Assembly (NCBI RefSeq): GCF_014196965.1
Contig: NZ_JACIEQ010000001.1
Coordinates: 1,054,001-1,118,000, forward strand
DNA length: 64,000 nucleotides
Origin: Actibacterium naphthalenivorans
GTDB taxonomy: Bacteria; Pseudomonadota; Alphaproteobacteria; Rhodobacterales; Rhodobacteraceae
Reading direction: 5' to 3'
Part shown: one piece after another, positions 1-9,557 of the stretch
Numbering within the stretch: position 1 is the stretch's first letter
How the letters are laid out: each line of letters starts with the position of its first letter
Notes under the pieces: generated by a model
The model's database searches: none
Told to the model about the DNA's origin: nothing
What the model saw: the letters and a program-made list of their open reading frames with translations, nothing else
Made by a program: the position numbers and the translations under genes

Positions 1-266
1 ATCGCGCTGATCTGGATAAAGGTCAGATCGCTTTCATCGGCCAGCAGTCGCGCGATCGTTGTCTTGCCGACACCGGGCGGCCCCCAGAAGATCACCGACG
101 ACAGGCTGCCCGAGGCCAGCATGACCCCCAGAGGCCCCTCGGGGCCAAGGATATGCTCCTGTCCGATAACCTCTGAAAGCCGCTTTGGCCGCAGCCTGTC
201 GGCCAGCGGGCGCGGGGCGCTGTGCGCGGCGTCGGGCGCCGGGGTCTGGTCAAACAGGTCAGCCAT
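1..266 (-). CDS. rarA: RarA/MgsA replication-associated recombination ATPase, N-terminal part (cut by window edge)
   Basis: Only the first 88 or so codons lie inside the window; the gene runs off the left edge. RarA is an AAA+ clamp-loader-like ATPase that acts at stalled replication forks. The visible part reads [12 protein letters not shown] and continues to a Walker A motif, GPPGVGKTT, at residues 62-70, preceded by [20 protein letters not shown], which is typical of the family N terminus. The ATG at 266 sits 23 bases after the stop of the HtrA-like protease gene, so the two are probably co-transcribed. The call rests on the N-terminal domain alone; RuvB or another AAA+ clamp loader is less likely because of the [14 protein letters not shown] pattern. 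Confidence 0.88.
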   Translation of the reverse strand, partial: MADLFDQTPAPDAAHSAPRPLADRLRPKRLSEVIGQEHILGPEGPLGVMLASGSLSSVIFWGPPGVGKTTIARLLADESDLTFIQISA

Positions 267-289
267 TGGCAGAGCCTAATCCATGCGCC

Positions 290-1672
290 TCAGACGCGAA
301 AGCGCAACACGCCGCGCTGACCGCCGCGCATGTATTCGATCAGCCAGGTGCGGCTGGTGGCGCGCGCGGCATCTTGCACGTCGCGGGTCTGGCGGACGGC
401 CGTGTCATTGACCCGCAGCAGCACATCGCCCGGGCGCAGGCCAACCCGCCCGGCCACATCGCCCGGATCGGTGACAAGCACGCCCTCCGCCGCCATCGCA
501 AGCCCGTATTCGGAGGCGACGGCGGGGTTGATGTTGACCACGCTCAGCCCGCCCAGCACACTTCGGGCGGGCACCGTCAGCGGCGCGCGCGGCGGCATCT
601 CAGGCGCGGCGACAAGCGCCACACGGGCCCGTCGTTCGGCGCCATCGCTCAGGTAAACGATATCCAGCCCGCCGCCGATCCCCTCGGCGGTCATGCGAAA
701 GATCATCTCCTGCGGGCTGTTCACCGGCTCGCCGCCCATCTCGATCACCACATCTCCAACGCTCAGCCCGGCCTTGCGGAACGGGCTGTCGGGGTGCAGT
801 TCGGTCAGGACCACGCCGCCGGGGATGGTCATGCCCAGGGCTTCGGCCATCGCCCCGTCCACCGCCTGGCCAGACACGCCCGCCCAGGGCCGGGCAAACC
901 GGGTTTCCCCCGCCGCCGCCGCGGCAACGAAACGCTGAACCAGATTGGCCGGAATCGCAAAGCCGATACCGTTCGACCCGCCGGAACGGGTCAGGATCGC
1001 GGTGTTGATCCCCACCAGCCGCCCCTGGCTGTCAACGAGCGCGCCGCCGGAATTGCCGGGGTTGATCGCCGCGTCGGTCTGGATGAAATAGCCGCGCCCG
1101 CTGCCCACCGAAATGCCCGAGCGCGCCAGCCCCGACACGATACCGCTGGAAACCGTCTGGCCGATGCCAAAGGGGTTGCCGATGGCCAGCACCAGGTCGC
1201 CCACCTCGACCGTATTGGAATCGCGCAGCGCCAGCGCGGGCAGGTTCTCTGCATCCTTCAGCTTCAGCACCGCGAGGTCGGATTCCTGATCCCCCAACAG
1301 AACCTCCGCGTCAAACTCGCGCCGGTCGTTCAGCACCACGCGAATCTCGGTGGCCTGGCCGACGACGTGATAGTTCGACACCACGATGCCATCCGCAGAC
1401 AGGATCACCCCCGACCCGAGCGAGTTTTGCACCCGTGGCACGGTGCGCCCCTGCCCGCGGAAAAACTCACCGAAAAACGGATCATCCGCAAAGGGGCTGA
1501 CCCGGGTGGCCACCACGCGTTTGGCATAGATGTTGACCACGGCAGGCGCGGCCTGTTTCACGATCGGCGCGAAGCTGAGCGTGATCTCGGCCGCCGATCG
1601 CGGCACGGTGGTTTCCGCCCGAAGCGGCAGGGCGGACAGAAGGACAATAAGGAAAGGCGCGAACCGGGTCAT
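290..1672 (-). CDS. htrA: HtrA/DegP-family periplasmic serine protease
   Basis: Periplasmic protease/chaperone of 460 aa that degrades misfolded envelope proteins. I chose the ATG at 1672 because AGGAG lies just before it and the product then opens with a clean signal peptide (MTRFAPFLIVLLSALPLRA, probable cleavage after Ala19). An in-frame ATG 15 bases upstream is less good. The catalytic triad is visible: His102 in SNYHVVG, Asp132 in ESDLAVLK and Ser208 in NPGNSGG. Two PDZ domains follow, at roughly residues 250-345 and 370-455. The length and two-PDZ layout match DegP/DegQ; which of these it corresponds to cannot be decided here. It precedes rarA by 23 bases and follows luxI. Confidence 0.93.
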   Translation of the reverse strand: MTRFAPFLIVLLSALPLRAETTVPRSAAEITLSFAPIVKQAAPAVVNIYAKRVVATRVSPFADDPFFGEFFRGQGRTVPRVQNSLGSGVILSADGIVVSNYHVVGQATEIRVVLNDRREFDAEVLLGDQESDLAVLKLKDAENLPALALRDSNTVEVGDLVLAIGNPFGIGQTVSSGIVSGLARSGISVGSGRGYFIQTDAAINPGNSGGALVDSQGRLVGINTAILTRSGGSNGIGFAIPANLVQRFVAAAAAGETRFARPWAGVSGQAVDGAMAEALGMTIPGGVVLTELHPDSPFRKAGLSVGDVVIEMGGEPVNSPQEMIFRMTAEGIGGGLDIVYLSDGAERRARVALVAAPEMPPRAPLTVPARSVLGGLSVVNINPAVASEYGLAMAAEGVLVTDPGDVAGRVGLRPGDVLLRVNDTAVRQTRDVQDAARATSRTWLIEYMRGGQRGVLRFRV

Positions 1673-1746
1673 CGAAGGCTCCTGCAAGGATGCCCCCCGG
1701 ATATGCGAAGCGCGGCGGCCAAGTTCAACCGAAGATCGTGGTGCCC

Positions 1747-1764
1747 GCCGCCCCGAAGGGCGGC
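1747..1764 (-). terminator. UUCG-loop hairpin between luxI and htrA
   Basis: A 7-bp perfect GC stem (GCCGCCC/GGGCGGC) closes a CGAA loop, which reads TTCG on the minus strand. It lies 15 bases after the luxI stop. There is no T-run behind it, so it may be a weak or Rho-assisted terminator or an mRNA-stabilising hairpin rather than a full intrinsic terminator. Confidence 0.45.
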
Positions 1765-1778
1765 AGGCGGCGCAGGGG

Positions 1779-2369
1779 TCAGTGCAGGTTGGATGCGAAG
1801 TTCATCGAAACAACCTGATTATCGACCTCGGCGATGTTCATCACCGGCCCCATCGCTGTCATGTCCACGCCGACGCGCCCGGCCCAGCGGGGCCAGTTCG
1901 CGTTCAGCAGGGTCAGGCACTGGGTCGCACCCAGGTTCCGGGCCGCCTTGGAGATCTCGAGCACGAGCTGCGCATGAACCCGCCGTCGGATCCCCGCCGG
2001 CACGTTGTGAGACACAAACAGGCGGGAGCTTTCCCAGACGGTTTCCGAAACCGGCGCCTCTTCGTACAGAAGATGCGACGGGATGGTTTCCAGAAGCCCC
2101 TTCTGCGCATCGCGGATCATGTAGGTGTAGATGCCGCATTTCGCAGTGGTCGGTGTCAGGCGGTTGCCCGCCAGAACCTGCCCCAGTTCATCATGCACGA
2201 CGACCCAGCGGCTGGCCGGGGTGTCGTACTGATCATATTCCATGCCCATGGCTTCGGGCAGGTCCCACTTGTTGTGGACAATGAACAGTTCGCGCCGGGC
2301 GCGAAGCATGTTCGCAAAAAGTTCGCCATGGTTGTGAAGGTTTTCGAACGAGAGAGTGGTGGTAAGCAT
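1779..2369 (-). CDS. luxI: LuxI-family acyl-homoserine lactone synthase
   Basis: Synthesises an N-acyl-homoserine lactone signal from S-adenosylmethionine and an acyl carrier (acyl-ACP or acyl-CoA). The 196-aa product carries the invariant pattern of LuxI enzymes: Arg25/26, Phe29, Trp35, Asp46, Asp49, Arg70 in GNRLTPT, and the E-x2-R signature in WESSRLFV (Glu113, Arg116). GGAGG stands seven bases before the ATG. The gene follows luxR by 58 bases on the same strand, the usual cognate arrangement, and precedes the htrA-like gene. The acyl chain length cannot be predicted from the sequence. Its position behind rplQ is unusual; see findings. Confidence 0.93.
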   Translation of the reverse strand: MLTTTLSFENLHNHGELFANMLRARRELFIVHNKWDLPEAMGMEYDQYDTPASRWVVVHDELGQVLAGNRLTPTTAKCGIYTYMIRDAQKGLLETIPSHLLYEEAPVSETVWESSRLFVSHNVPAGIRRRVHAQLVLEISKAARNLGATQCLTLLNANWPRWAGRVGVDMTAMGPVMNIAEVDNQVVSMNFASNLH

Positions 2370-2427
2370 GATAGCCTCCTGCAGGGTTGGGTTAAGTCGT
2401 CAGAACCTTGCGGAAGGCGTGTGCCGT

Positions 2428-3039
2428 TCAGAGCAGCCTGTAGTCCTTTGCGCGCTGAATGGCTTCGGCAGTGGTGCGTGACATGAGCCGCAGTCGAGCT
2501 GACGACAGCCGTGCCTTGAGTGCACTTTCCGAAATTCCGAGTTTTGCGGCCGCAGCCGCATGCCTGTCGCCATCCGCAATGCATTTAAGCGCTTCGATCT
2601 GAGCTTTGGTAAGCTCTTGCGGTGGCTCGGTCATGTCGTGAAGCCGATGGACCAGTGCTTCTATCTGTTCGATCTCGGCATCAAAAAATTCCCGATCTGC
2701 TCGCCCCACACTTGCAATAGTCCTGGAGCTTATGGGCCCGCAGGAGATCGTCGCGCCATACCTCAATCCGAACTTTGCCGCCTGCTGGAATATGCCAAAC
2801 GGGTCCGGTACGTTTTCACTGCTCCACCGGGTCGAGCCGGTGGCGCTGAAGCCCCACGCGGTCATCGGATCGCGAAGGACATAGCCGTTTTCGGTATAGT
2901 GGTCCATCCAAGCCTGGTCATAGGTCTGCAACGTCATCAGCGGCGCGGTAAACCGGATATGAAGTCCGAGAAAATACCCCATGGGCGCCAAGGCATCCAG
3001 CGTCTGAAGTTCCCGATCAAAGACTGACTTTTCGAACAT
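2428..3039 (-). CDS. luxR: LuxR-family quorum-sensing transcription regulator
   Basis: AHL-responsive regulator of 203 aa. The N-terminal autoinducer-binding domain (about residues 10-130) retains the ligand-pocket residues of TraR/LuxR: Trp44, Tyr48, Asp57-Pro58 in LRDPMTAWGF, and Trp72. A LuxR/GerE-type helix-turn-helix follows at about 140-200 (LTKAQIEALK, then AAAKLGISESALKARLSSAR). The protein is somewhat shorter than classical LuxR (about 240-250 aa) but both domains are complete. The most likely target is the adjacent luxI. I could not find a clear lux box. By eye the base composition is less GC-rich than the flanking ribosomal genes. Confidence 0.92.
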   Translation of the reverse strand: MFEKSVFDRELQTLDALAPMGYFLGLHIRFTAPLMTLQTYDQAWMDHYTENGYVLRDPMTAWGFSATGSTRWSSENVPDPFGIFQQAAKFGLRYGATISCGPISSRTIASVGRADREFFDAEIEQIEALVHRLHDMTEPPQELTKAQIEALKCIADGDRHAAAAAKLGISESALKARLSSARLRLMSRTTAEAIQRAKDYRLL

Positions 3040-3044
3040 GTCTT

Positions 3045-3073
3045 TTTAGACAAGTTGCAGGAAACGCGGTCAA
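3045..3073 (-). promoter_or_regulatory. Possible luxR promoter giving a leaderless or near-leaderless transcript
   Basis: On the minus strand TTGACC (3068-3073) is followed after exactly 17 bases by TCTAAA (3045-3050). The luxR ATG begins five bases further on, so a start site at normal distance would fall at or beside the initiation codon. No Shine-Dalgarno sequence is visible. A small inverted repeat (TGTCT/AGACA, 3039-3052) overlaps the same bases. By-eye call only. Confidence 0.3.
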
Positions 3074-3124
3074 CCATAAATTGAACACCGTGACTCGCAG
3101 TTAATTCAGACCCCGGAGTAGCCA

Positions 3125-3310
3125 GTGAAGGCGATACATCCCAACCTTTTCACACAGGTCATGCGTTTGCCCGAGGGCGTGCGTACAGACCTGCTGGAGT
3201 TCCTGGGCGCAACCCCCGTCGTGGATGAGCAGCTCAGACAAATGATCGCAGATGTGACCAGACGGCTGGAAATCGGCCCCGTGCAGGAAGACGCCCGCCG
3301 CGCGCAGTAA
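3125..3310 (+). CDS. Small hypothetical protein (61 aa), GTG start
   Basis: Function not recognised. The frame opens with GTG at 3125, six bases after a GGAG, and ends just before a strong bidirectional terminator shared with rplQ, which supports a real gene. The product (MKAIHPNLFTQVMRLPEGVR at the start) is predicted to be soluble and largely helical, with an acidic/basic C-terminal helix around DVTRRLEIGPVQEDARR and no cysteine or membrane segment. It is divergent from luxR (85 bases apart) and convergent with rplQ. It could be a small regulator or partner of the quorum-sensing pair, but nothing in the sequence proves this. Confidence 0.6.
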   Translation: MKAIHPNLFTQVMRLPEGVRTDLLEFLGATPVVDEQLRQMIADVTRRLEIGPVQEDARRAQ

Positions 3311-3327
3311 GCCCGTCTGACACAACG

Positions 3328-3359
3328 AAAAAACCCCGCCATCAACTGGCGGGGTTTTT
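3328..3359. terminator. Bidirectional intrinsic terminator between the 61-aa gene and rplQ
   Basis: Stem of CCCCGCC/GGCGGGG with loop ATCAACT, flanked by an A-run on the left and a T-run on the right, so it works for the plus-strand small gene and for the minus-strand alpha operon ending in rplQ. It should also separate rplQ from luxR-luxI. Confidence 0.9.
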
Positions 3360-3382
3360 CATTTCCGGTCGATGGGGAAGGC

Positions 3383-3802
3383 TCAGCCTTCCATCGCCTC
3401 TTCCGCTTCCAGGCGGGCGCGATCCGCGGCGCCCTTGGCATCCACGTCACGGTCGACGAATTCGATGATCGCCATCGGTGCCATGTCGCCATAGCGGAAA
3501 CCGGCCTTCAGGATGCGCACATAGCCGCCGTTGCGGTCTTTGTAGCGCGGGCCGAGCACCTCGAACAGTTTCTCGACATAGGCATCCTGCTTCAGCCGCG
3601 ATGCGGCCAGACGGCGCGAATGCAGATCGCCCTTCTTGCCCAGCGTGATCAACTTTTCGACGATCCGGCGCAGCTCCTTGGCCTTGGGCAGAGTCGTCTT
3701 GATCTGTTCGTGTTCGATGAGAGAGCCGGCCATGTTCGCGAACAGCGCCTTGCGGTGTTCATGGGTGCGGTTCAGGCGGCGGTAGCCTTTAGCGTGACGC
3801 AT
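3383..3802 (-). CDS. rplQ: 50S ribosomal protein L17
   Basis: Large-subunit protein near the exit tunnel, 139 aa, opening [20 protein letters not shown] as in the family. It carries the C-terminal extension common in alphaproteobacteria (acidic/Ala-rich tail, [14 protein letters not shown]), which E. coli L17 (127 aa) has in a shorter form. GGAGATTAAC precedes the ATG. It is the last gene of the alpha operon and is followed by the bidirectional terminator at 3328-3359. Confidence 0.98.
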   Translation of the reverse strand: MRHAKGYRRLNRTHEHRKALFANMAGSLIEHEQIKTTLPKAKELRRIVEKLITLGKKGDLHSRRLAASRLKQDAYVEKLFEVLGPRYKDRNGGYVRILKAGFRYGDMAPMAIIEFVDRDVDAKGAADRARLEAEEAMEG

Positions 3803-3909
3803 GTTAATCTCCTAAGTCGTCGTTTTGCTTTGTCCGGCGGTGCCTGGTCCTGGCGCCGCTCTCCTTGGGGCTTTGGCCCATATGTTCCCCGCCTGCGCGG
3901 GCATTTTAC

Positions 3910-3934
3910 GGGGGCCGTTTACGCCACGGCCCCC
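3910..3934 (-). other. GC-rich hairpin in the rpoA-rplQ spacer
   Basis: Nine-bp perfect stem GGGGGCCGT/ACGGCCCCC with a 7-base loop, placed 13 bases after the rpoA stop. There is no T-run on the minus strand, so it is more likely a processing or stability element than a terminator; a second, shorter GC inverted repeat (around 3889-3900) follows. Confidence 0.5.
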
Positions 3935-3947
3935 GAATCTGTCAATC

Positions 3948-4964
3948 TCAGAACTGGTCTTCGAACTTCTTGGCCAGATCCTCGATGTTTTCCGGCGGCC
4001 ATTCCTCGACATCCATGCCCAGGTGCAGGCCCATGCCAGACAGCACTTCCTTGATCTCGTTCAGCGATTTGCGGCCGAAGTTCGGCGTGCGCAGCATCTC
4101 TGCCTCGGTCTTCTGGATCAGATCGCCGATGTAAACGATGTTGTCGTTCTTCAGGCAGTTCGCGGACCGCACCGAAAGCTCCAGCTCGTCGACCTTCTTC
4201 AGAAGCAGCGGGTTGAACTCGAGCCCGTCGTCCTCGTCCATGCGGCCGGCCTGCTCGGGCTCTTCGAAGTTCACGAAGATCGAAAGCTGATCCTGCAGGA
4301 TACGCGCGGCATAGGCCACCGCGTCATCCGGCGTCAGCGAGCCGTCGGTTTCCACCTTCATGGTCAGCTTGTCATAGTCCAGCACCTGGCCCTCGCGGGT
4401 GGGCTGCACGTCATAGGCGACCTTCTTGACCGGCGAATAGATCGCGTCGATCGGGATCAGACCGATGGGCGCATCCTCGGGGCGGTTCTTGTCAGCGGCG
4501 ACATAGCCCTTGCCGGTGTTCACGGTCAGCTCCATGAACAGGTCGGCGCCCTCGTCCAGGTGGCAGATCACGTGGTCTTTGTTCAGAACCTCGATCCCGG
4601 CCGATTCGGAAATCTGGCCGGCGGTCACTACGGCGGGGCCCTTGGCGGCGATCGAAAGGCGCTTGGGCCCTTCGGCCTCCATGCGGATCGAAACCCCCTT
4701 CAGGTTCAGAACGATGTCGGTCACATCCTCGCGGACACCCGCGACCGAGGAAAACTCATGCAGCACGTTGTCGATCTGCACGCTGGTGATGGCGGCACCC
4801 TGAAGCGACGACATCAGAACCCGGCGCAGCGCGTTGCCAAGGGTCAGGCCGAAACCGCGCTCCAGCGGTTCGGCGATCACCGTCGCCTGACGCGCGGGAT
4901 CGTTGCCCGGCTTCACTTCCAGCTGGGTCGGCTTGATCAGTTCTTGCCAATTTCGGTGGATCAT
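3948..4964 (-). CDS. rpoA: RNA polymerase alpha subunit
   Basis: Assembly scaffold and promoter/activator contact subunit of RNA polymerase, 338 aa. The N-terminal dimerisation domain covers about residues 1-235 ([14 protein letters not shown] is the conserved assembly motif). After an acidic linker, the C-terminal DNA-binding domain occupies about 255-325, with VRSANCLK containing Arg266, the equivalent of E. coli Arg265 that contacts UP elements. It lies in the normal alpha operon order rpsM-rpsK-rpoA-rplQ; rpsD and rpmJ, found in the E. coli cluster, are absent here as usual in alphaproteobacteria. Confidence 0.98.
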   Translation of the reverse strand: MIHRNWQELIKPTQLEVKPGNDPARQATVIAEPLERGFGLTLGNALRRVLMSSLQGAAITSVQIDNVLHEFSSVAGVREDVTDIVLNLKGVSIRMEAEGPKRLSIAAKGPAVVTAGQISESAGIEVLNKDHVICHLDEGADLFMELTVNTGKGYVAADKNRPEDAPIGLIPIDAIYSPVKKVAYDVQPTREGQVLDYDKLTMKVETDGSLTPDDAVAYAARILQDQLSIFVNFEEPEQAGRMDEDDGLEFNPLLLKKVDELELSVRSANCLKNDNIVYIGDLIQKTEAEMLRTPNFGRKSLNEIKEVLSGMGLHLGMDVEEWPPENIEDLAKKFEDQF

Positions 4965-5074
4965 GCGTGTCTCCTCAATCCCTGTTTCCGGCCCATGTCC
5001 AAAGCAGGAAACGCCCGAGGTAATAATACGGATTCGGGCCGCGCGTCAGCACGGCCCGAAATTGATAAGTCTGG

Positions 5075-5464
5075 TCAGACCCGGCGGCGTTTCGGCGGGC
5101 GGCAACCATTGTGGGCAATCGGCGTCACATCGCGGATCGAGGTGATGTTGAACCCGACGGCAGCCAGAGCGCGCAGCGCGCTCTCACGGCCCGAGCCGGG
5201 GCCCTGCACCTCGACCTCGAGGGTCTTCACACCATGTTCCTGTGCCTTCTTGCCTGCGTCTTCGGCAGCCATCTGAGCGGCATAGGGCGTCGATTTCCGC
5301 GATCCCTTGAACCCCATCGTACCGGCGGACGACCACGAGATCGCGTTGCCCTGCACATCGGAGATCAGGATCTTGGTGTTGTTGAACGAGCTGTTCACAT
5401 GCGCCACACCTGCGGCGATGTTCTTGCGCTCTTTCTTCTTCGTGCGTGTCTTTTCACGTGCCAT
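5075..5464 (-). CDS. rpsK: 30S ribosomal protein S11
   Basis: Platform protein of the small subunit, 129 aa, with the typical basic N terminus ([15 protein letters not shown]) and the conserved end [17 protein letters not shown]. It follows rpsM by 15 bases. The 110-base spacer before rpoA contains a 7-bp GC inverted repeat (CGGGCCG/CGGCCCG) but no obvious terminator. Confidence 0.98.
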   Translation of the reverse strand: MAREKTRTKKKERKNIAAGVAHVNSSFNNTKILISDVQGNAISWSSAGTMGFKGSRKSTPYAAQMAAEDAGKKAQEHGVKTLEVEVQGPGSGRESALRALAAVGFNITSIRDVTPIAHNGCRPPKRRRV

Positions 5465-5479
5465 GTCTGAGCGCTCCCC

Positions 5480-5848
5480 TTACTTCTTCTTGCCGGCGAT
5501 GGCTTTTGCCGGGCCCTTGCGGGTGCGGGCGTTCGTATGGGTGCGCTGGCCGCGGACCGGAAGGCCGCGACGATGGCGCAGGCCGCGATAGCAGCCAAGA
5601 TCCATCAGGCGCTTCACGTTCATCTGCACTTCGCGGCGCAGGTCACCTTCGACGGTGAAATTCGCATCGATGTACTCGCGAACGGCCAGAACCTCGGCAT
5701 CCGACAGTTCGTTCACGCGGCGGGAGGCTTCGATGCCGACCGCTTCGCAGATCGTGCCTGCGGCGGCCGGGCCGATGCCGTGGATATAGGTCAGTGCGAT
5801 GGGGACGCGTTTCCCCGTCGGGATGTTGACGCCAGCAATACGTGCCAA
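5480..5848 (-). CDS. rpsM: 30S ribosomal protein S13
   Basis: Head protein of the small subunit that contacts the P-site tRNA and L5, 122 aa. It opens [20 protein letters not shown] and ends with the family's lysine-rich tail ([11 protein letters not shown]), including [14 protein letters not shown]. First gene of the alpha operon, 192 bases after adk, with a candidate promoter in that gap. Confidence 0.98.
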   Translation of the reverse strand: MARIAGVNIPTGKRVPIALTYIHGIGPAAAGTICEAVGIEASRRVNELSDAEVLAVREYIDANFTVEGDLRREVQMNVKRLMDLGCYRGLRHRRGLPVRGQRTHTNARTRKGPAKAIAGKKK

Positions 5849-5907
5849 GACGGTTTTTCCTTTTGTTGCGGTTCCGTAGCGCCAGAACCTTTTTTCACAA
5901 CTGTCAC

Positions 5908-5930
5908 ACGAAGGCGTCCTGCCTTCGTGC
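5908..5930 (-). other. Hairpin in the alpha-operon leader
   Basis: Inverted repeat CACGAAGGC/GCCTTCGTG with a 5-base loop, between the candidate promoter and rpsM. In E. coli the alpha operon leader is folded for feedback by S4; rpsD is not linked here, so the role of this hairpin is open. Confidence 0.4.
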
Positions 5931-6002
5931 CATGCTTAAATCTCTTGCTGTCGGCTGGGCGCTGTTCCACGACAGGCAAAGCGATTCTTGTTCGAGACGC
6001 TG

Positions 6003-6031
6003 TGCCTATGGCGTTTTCCGCGCCGGGTCAA
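6003..6031 (-). promoter_or_regulatory. Candidate promoter of the alpha operon (rpsM-rpsK-rpoA-rplQ)
   Basis: Minus strand TTGACC (6026-6031), 17-base spacer, TAGGCA (6003-6008). It lies just after the adk stop and would give a leader of about 150 nt. Spacing is ideal; the -10 box is only moderate. Confidence 0.4.
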
Positions 6032-6040
6032 GGGGCGTAT

Positions 6041-6684
6041 TTACGCTTTGTCAAGCACTGCCTTGATCGACTTCGCCACAACATCGATATCGGCCAGACC
6101 GTCCACCACCGAAAGATCGCCCTTGGCATAGAAATAGCCGATCAGGGGCGAGGTCTTCTTGTAATATTCCATCAGGCGGGTGCGCAGGCTTTCCTCGTTG
6201 TCATCGGCGCGGCGCTTGAGGTTGGTAGAGCCGCAGACATCGCAAATGCCCTCAACCTTGGTGGGCCTGGTTTCGTCGTGATAAACCTCGCCGCAATTGC
6301 CGCAGGTGTAACGGCCGGTGATACGGGCCACCAGCGCCGTATCGTCGACGCGCATCTCGATCACCGCATCAAGCTTCTGATCCAGGTTGCCCAGCAGTTC
6401 CGCCAGCGCATCGGCCTGGGCCAGGGTCCGCGGGAAACCATCGAAGATAAAGCCGCCGGCCTGTTCGCCTTCCAGCTTCTCCTTGATCAGGCCGATCACG
6501 ATCTCGTCGGTGACAAGGCCGCCGCGATCCATCACCTCGGCCACGCGCTTGCCCATCTCGGTTCCCGAGCTGCGTGCATCGCGCAGCATGTCCCCGGTCG
6601 AGAGCTGGATCATGCCCCGCTCGTCCACGAGCTTGCGGGCCTGGGTTCCCTTGCCCGCACCCGGCGGGCCCAGAAGAATGATGT

Positions 6685-6688
<4 letters not shown>
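6041..6688 (-). CDS. adk: Adenylate kinase, zinc-binding LID type
   Basis: Catalyses ATP + AMP = 2 ADP in the cytoplasm; 215 aa, the long form. Walker [10 protein letters not shown] is at residues 7-15. The LID domain has four cysteines, Cys129, Cys132, Cys149 and Cys152 (CGNC and CDVC), indicating a structural zinc as in many alphaproteobacterial and Gram-positive adenylate kinases and unlike the cysteine-free LID of E. coli. Its ATG overlaps the secY stop by four bases (ATGA), so translation is probably coupled. Confidence 0.98.
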
Positions 6689-8043
<1,355 letters not shown>

Positions 8044-8146
8044 GCCCTGTCTCTTTCATGACGGCGCCGCCAAACCGGTTTCCGGTCAGGCGGCGCTAGG
8101 AAAACCTGAGTGTGATGTAAGCGGCGAACGCGCCGCCCACAACCAT

Positions 8147-8620
8147 TTATTCGGCCGCAGTCGCAGACGTGACCGAAAGAGAGCCGCCAGCCTTGGCCAC
8201 CGCGTCCACGGCAGACTTCGACGCGCCGGTGACCGAGAGATCGACCTTGGCGGTGAAATCGCCCTTGGCCAGCACCCGGACGCCATCCAGCTTGCGGCGA
8301 ACCAGGCCGCTTGCGATCAGCGCGTCTTCGGTGATGGCCGCGCCGGCGTCCAGCTTGCCCTCGTCGATGAACTTCTGGATCAGACCCAGGTTCACCACGG
8401 CGAATTTCTTGCGGTTGGGCTTGTTGAAGCCACGCTTCGGCAGACGCTGGTAAAGCGGCATCTGGCCGCCCTCATAGCCCTTGATCGCCACACCCGAACG
8501 GGATTTCTGACCCTTGATACCACGGCCACCGGTCTTGCCGGTGCCCGAGCCGGGGCCCCGGCCGATCCGCTTGCGGGATTTGGTCGCGCCCGCGTTGTCG
8601 CGCAGTTCATGCAGTTTCAT
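8147..8620 (-). CDS. rplO: 50S ribosomal protein L15
   Basis: Large-subunit assembly protein, 157 aa, recognised by the Gly/Lys/Arg-rich N-terminal half ([20 protein letters not shown], then [20 protein letters not shown]). Usual place between rpmD and secY. The spacer upstream (8621-8772) is unusually long for this junction and carries two GC hairpins. Confidence 0.98.
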   Translation of the reverse strand: MKLHELRDNAGATKSRKRIGRGPGSGTGKTGGRGIKGQKSRSGVAIKGYEGGQMPLYQRLPKRGFNKPNRKKFAVVNLGLIQKFIDEGKLDAGAAITEDALIASGLVRRKLDGVRVLAKGDFTAKVDLSVTGASKSAVDAVAKAGGSLSVTSATAAE

Positions 8621-8689
8621 GTCGCTTCTCCTTTGCCGGATGCGGCCCCCAGCGACGGGAGCGGCCGACCACGGCGTTTCTGACTGTCA

Positions 8690-8766
8690 TCCCCGCCCCG
8701 GCGGGGAACAACGCTTCTAATGCAGCGGCGAAAGCCGGCGATCCCCGCTTGCGCGGGGAGGCCGGC
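8690..8766. repeat. Pair of extragenic GC palindromes in the rplO-rpmD spacer
   Basis: First unit at 8690-8707: TCCCCGCC facing GGCGGGGA. Second unit at 8734-8766: outer arms GCCGGC/GCCGGC and inner arms TCCCCGC/GCGGGGA around a short loop. The core CATCCCCGC...GCGGGGA resembles the REP-like extragenic palindromes of many proteobacteria. Both lie inside the spc operon transcript. Confidence 0.6.
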
Positions 8767-8772
8767 CCGGCT

Positions 8773-8961
8773 TCAGCCGCGCTCTTCGACGATTTCCACC
8801 AGATGCGGGATCTTGCGGATCATGCCCCGCACTGCCGGAGTGTCTTCCAGCTCGCGCGTGCGGTGCATCTTGTTCAGGCCCAGGCCCACCAGCGTCTGGC
8901 GCTGGATGGCGGGGCGGCGGATCGGGCTGCCGATCTGCTTTACAACGATGGTCTTTGCCAT
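8773..8961 (-). CDS. rpmD: 50S ribosomal protein L30
   Basis: Small globular large-subunit protein of 62 aa ([20 protein letters not shown]), slightly longer than E. coli L30 (59 aa). It follows rpsE by 12 bases in the conventional spc order. Confidence 0.97.
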   Translation of the reverse strand: MAKTIVVKQIGSPIRRPAIQRQTLVGLGLNKMHRTRELEDTPAVRGMIRKIPHLVEIVEERG

Positions 8962-8973
8962 GTGACCCTCTCC

Positions 8974-9546
8974 TTACGCTTCGGCCGCAACCGGCGCTTC
9001 GGCGTCGGTTTCAGGCTTTTTCAGGATGTCGGCGACCTTCTTGCCACGGCGCTGCGCGACCAGACGGGGCGAGCTTTCCTTGGTCAGGCCGTCGAGGGTG
9101 GCGCGGATCATGTTGTAGGGGTTCTGGCTGCCGATCGACTTGGCGACCACATCCTGAATGCCCAGCATTTCGAACACAGCCCGCATCGGACCACCGGCGA
9201 TGATGCCGGTACCCTGCGGCGCGGTGCGCATCACGACCTTGCCGGCGCCATGGCGGCCTTCCATGTCGTGATGCAGCGTGCGGCCTTCGCGCAGCGGCAC
9301 ACGCATCAGGTTGCGCTTGGCCTGTTCGGTGGCCTTGCGAATCGCCTCGGGCACCTCTTTGGCCTTGCCCTTGCCGAAGCCGACACGGCCCTTCTGATCA
9401 CCCACGACCACAAGCGCGGCAAAGCCGAAGCGTTTACCACCCTTCACGGTCTTGGATACGCGGTTGATCGCCACGAGACGATCGGCGAATTCCGGGGTTT
9501 CCTCGCGTTCGCGACGATTGTCCCGGCGTTTTGGATCTCTTGCCAT
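8974..9546 (-). CDS. rpsE: 30S ribosomal protein S5
   Basis: Small-subunit protein involved in decoding fidelity and helicase activity, 190 aa. The dsRBD-like N-terminal domain and the family signature around [20 protein letters not shown] are present. Compared with E. coli (167 aa) it has a longer charged N terminus ([16 protein letters not shown]) and an Ala/Glu C-terminal tail, as in other Rhodobacterales. Confidence 0.98.
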   Translation of the reverse strand: MARDPKRRDNRREREETPEFADRLVAINRVSKTVKGGKRFGFAALVVVGDQKGRVGFGKGKAKEVPEAIRKATEQAKRNLMRVPLREGRTLHHDMEGRHGAGKVVMRTAPQGTGIIAGGPMRAVFEMLGIQDVVAKSIGSQNPYNMIRATLDGLTKESSPRLVAQRRGKKVADILKKPETDAEAPVAAEA

Positions 9547-9557
9547 CTGTCGTCTCC

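Noticed and set aside
2370-2427. lux box between luxR and luxI
   Set aside because: I looked for an 18-20-bp dyad of the ACCTG...CAGGT type here and before luxR and found no convincing one.
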